Notes under the pieces: generated by a model
Databases searched by the model: none
Seen by the model: the letters and a program-made list of their open reading frames with translations, nothing else
Told to the model about the DNA's origin: nothing
Shown: piece after piece, positions 61,954-64,000 of the stretch
Layout of the letters: the number at the start of each line of letters is the position of its first letter
Position numbering within the stretch: position 1 is the first letter of the stretch
Program-made: the position numbers and the translations under genes
Source: Botryotinia globosa
Lineage: Eukaryota; Ascomycota; Leotiomycetes; Helotiales; Sclerotiniaceae
Assembly (NCBI GenBank): GCA_014898425.1
Contig: RCSZ01000001.1
Coordinates: 930,001-994,000, forward strand
Reading direction: 5' to 3'
Length of the DNA: 64,000 bases

Positions 61954-62437
61954 CTGTTGAAATAGATTTGTTAGTTATCGTTTGCTCAACACTAAAGGTT
62001 ATGTTTTTCGTTGTTAAAATGGCCGAAATCCAATAGACAATCGCGACTGTGCTAGTGTTTGATGTGACTGGGCTGTCACCGATATTTGGCCCGACCACTT
62101 CTGCATGCGCCAAATCTTCATCTGCGAGGGAGAACACGCCAATCGATGCAGTTTTACTACGTATGATCAACGCAGGAGTTGATTTGCTGAAGGCAAAAAC
62201 AACAAGTACCCCTCCGTCTTCCCGAGGGGCAATGGTGAAAGGCGAAGAGTCGTTGAATGAATGGTGATTTGCAAATGGATGGAAAGTCTATCCTTCGAGT
62301 CGAGTAAACAAGGACAGTGTGATGCAACGCATACTGATTGTTTGTTGATGGCGTTGGAAGATGGAGATATTGGGCAGGGCGGAGGGAGAAAACAGATGAC
62401 GGGATCCAAAGGCTTTGAGGGGAAATGAAGATCTTAC
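61954..62437 (-). other. Candidate 484-nt intron in the 5'UTR of the 14-3-3 gene
   Basis: Upstream of the 14-3-3 ATG on the minus strand, a strong donor GTAAGAT (62431-62437) and acceptor TTTCAACAG (ending at 61954) would remove 484 nt, leaving a short leader before the ATG. Long leader introns are known for highly expressed fungal genes. No protein-coding frame across the region is convincing. Confidence 0.55.
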
Positions 62438-64000
62438 CTGAGTATCTTTTTATGATATTATTTTAAGTCTTTAGGAAAGAGATCTCACAGACTGAAATAG
62501 GAAGAGAAAGGTCGGATGTTATGCGACGTGGGAAATGTGTTTGTGTGTTGGTTTTGATTCTTGGGATGGTTTTCTCGATTAGAGAAAGTGGTAGGGACCG
62601 TAGGCCGTGAGGAAGTTGCTGGAAGGACGCACTAGTGCCACTTTTAGAAGATGGGAACTTGGGAAGCGATCTGCGAGGTAAAGGGAATGAATGAACGAAT
62701 GTGAACGGATCCATGGATAACCTCGAGATCGTAAAAGGGGCTCAGTGTTTTATTATGTATTATTCTGGAAAATTACTCGAATGATATAAATTCAATTTAT
62801 TGATTCCTTTCCGAGGGGGAGAGGGGAGAGAGTTACTTGGGACGGATTATATCAGAAATCAACTTTGTAAGTGATTTATTCATCTACATACTGTATATGT
62901 ATGGGCAAAATGGTTGAGATTCTTTTCTTTTGACTGTTGTTCATACGTTATATTATGTGGGTTTCAACTTTCGGGGTATCTAGACGCTTGGGTTGAATCG
63001 AATTAGACAACTCTCTTTCCAATATAAGAACACTGAGCGTTGAACGATCTTCATACATCTGGCATCTCAAGACCCCCCTTTCTATCGTCTTTCCTCTGTA
63101 CAATCGTCTTCTATAAGCAAGACCTGAGAGGCAGAGAGAGACACGAGACACGAATGCCAATACTACCTACCATATGTATGAGAAGTCTTGATATGTACCT
63201 ACCTATACACTTTCACATCTCCACTGTTAGTGAGCCAACGAGGCAACCCAACCCAGCCCAAGTATAAGAGTCAGAGATATTCGGTTCGAGATGATTTCCA
63301 TGCAGTTCAACAGGGCTGATGAATACCTACCCGACTCTGTAAATGCCTGGTTCGTGTGGCTGGATTGGACCAATCTTGGTGAATGGGAATGGTAAATTCA
63401 GGTCGTTAAAAGTGGTTATCCGTTGCACGAATGTACAGTAACATGATTTGACCTTGACCCAGATTTGCATTGTCACGAGTTTTACATTGATCCGAAGATG
63501 GAAGGCTTTTGGGTCATTTTCTTGAGATGTTGGGCGTTTCTGTTTCGGTTTCGGTTTCCATCCCTTGACCCTTTCCTTTCCTTCCATTCCTTCCATTCCT
63601 TCCTTTCCAAGTAATCCATGTGAACTGACTTTCTGTGATTGTGGCAGTGCTAACAAATGAGGTCTAAAAGCATAGACGTTCTGTTCTTCTGCCTTGGTTT
63701 CTGGAATCTGGAAGGGCATTTATGATTAGTACTGTATCACCGCTGCGTTGTGTTTGGTGTTAGACCGTTCACAAGCACAAGCACAAGGGCACAACTTGTA
63801 GCTGTTTCAATATCGGCACATCATCAATGGAGCACTCCATAGTCAAGTAGGCTTGAGTAGATGTTGTCTTCGACACCGAGTATGTTCTGTTCTTCAATCG
63901 ATAACCACAAGCCGGTTGATTTCTGTAGAGTCAGATATACCTAAATCCTACTACGGTAGGTACGTACTTACAGATAGGTGCGAGTTATGAACATGAATTT
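62438..64000. other. Upstream region of the 14-3-3 gene and right window end
   Basis: No gene supported. A 130-codon minus-strand frame at 63327-63719 contains a KPKPKQKR-like basic stretch and Met-Glu-Gly repeats but no domain. It is probably leader or intergenic. Confidence 0.5.

Overview
This window is nuclear DNA of a filamentous ascomycete (Pezizomycotina). The introns are short (about 49-101 nt, GT-AG), and the genes are typical of a mould: class III chitin synthase, Clr5-ankyrin protein, patatin/NACHT NLR remnant, expansin-like protein and an NUC-1-type bHLH factor. About 16 kb is very AT-rich, with C-to-T decay of the kind left by repeat-induced point mutation (RIP). A Leotiomycete such as Botrytis or Sclerotinia would fit, but that placement is inference from gene types and style, not from a search.

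Layout. 1-900: AT-rich DNA with an 18-bp tandem repeat and a fold-back element. 2639-3541: a secreted expansin-like gene. 4081-4349: a relict of a tannase/feruloyl esterase-like gene. 4860-16400: a gene-free AT-rich block holding decayed duplications, a possible pair of LTRs, a GC-rich hairpin and long microsatellites. 16600-16701: an intron-containing tRNA-His(GTG) at the right edge of that block. 16880-18960: a second AT-rich block. 20526-21461: a two-exon acidic gene with a poly-Glu tract. 22936-23042: an intron-containing tRNA-Ala(TGC).

24027-30097 is a polyol/sugar-acid segment. An SDR (KduD/gluconate dehydrogenase type) and a zinc polyol dehydrogenase (sorbitol/xylitol type) are divergently transcribed from one 384-bp intergenic region, and a myo-inositol oxygenase gene follows 2.3 kb downstream. 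30816-33904 is a decayed patatin-NACHT-ankyrin NLR gene. 35565-36532 is an SDR with a frameshift and a lost catalytic lysine. 37373-40205 is a class III chitin synthase. 41109-42195 is a BTB protein. 43865-46286 is a Clr5-ankyrin protein with an in-frame TAG near its start. 47286-48073 is a methyltransferase pseudogene.

From about 50 kb the window holds conserved cell-biology genes: Cdc14 phosphatase, the KEOPS subunit Pcc1, an NUC-1/Pho4-like bHLH regulator and a 14-3-3 protein with a probable 484-nt 5'UTR intron. The window therefore joins an accessory half, rich in repeats and broken genes, to a conserved half. Exon coordinates were derived by hand from splice signals and reading-frame continuity. 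No database search was run.
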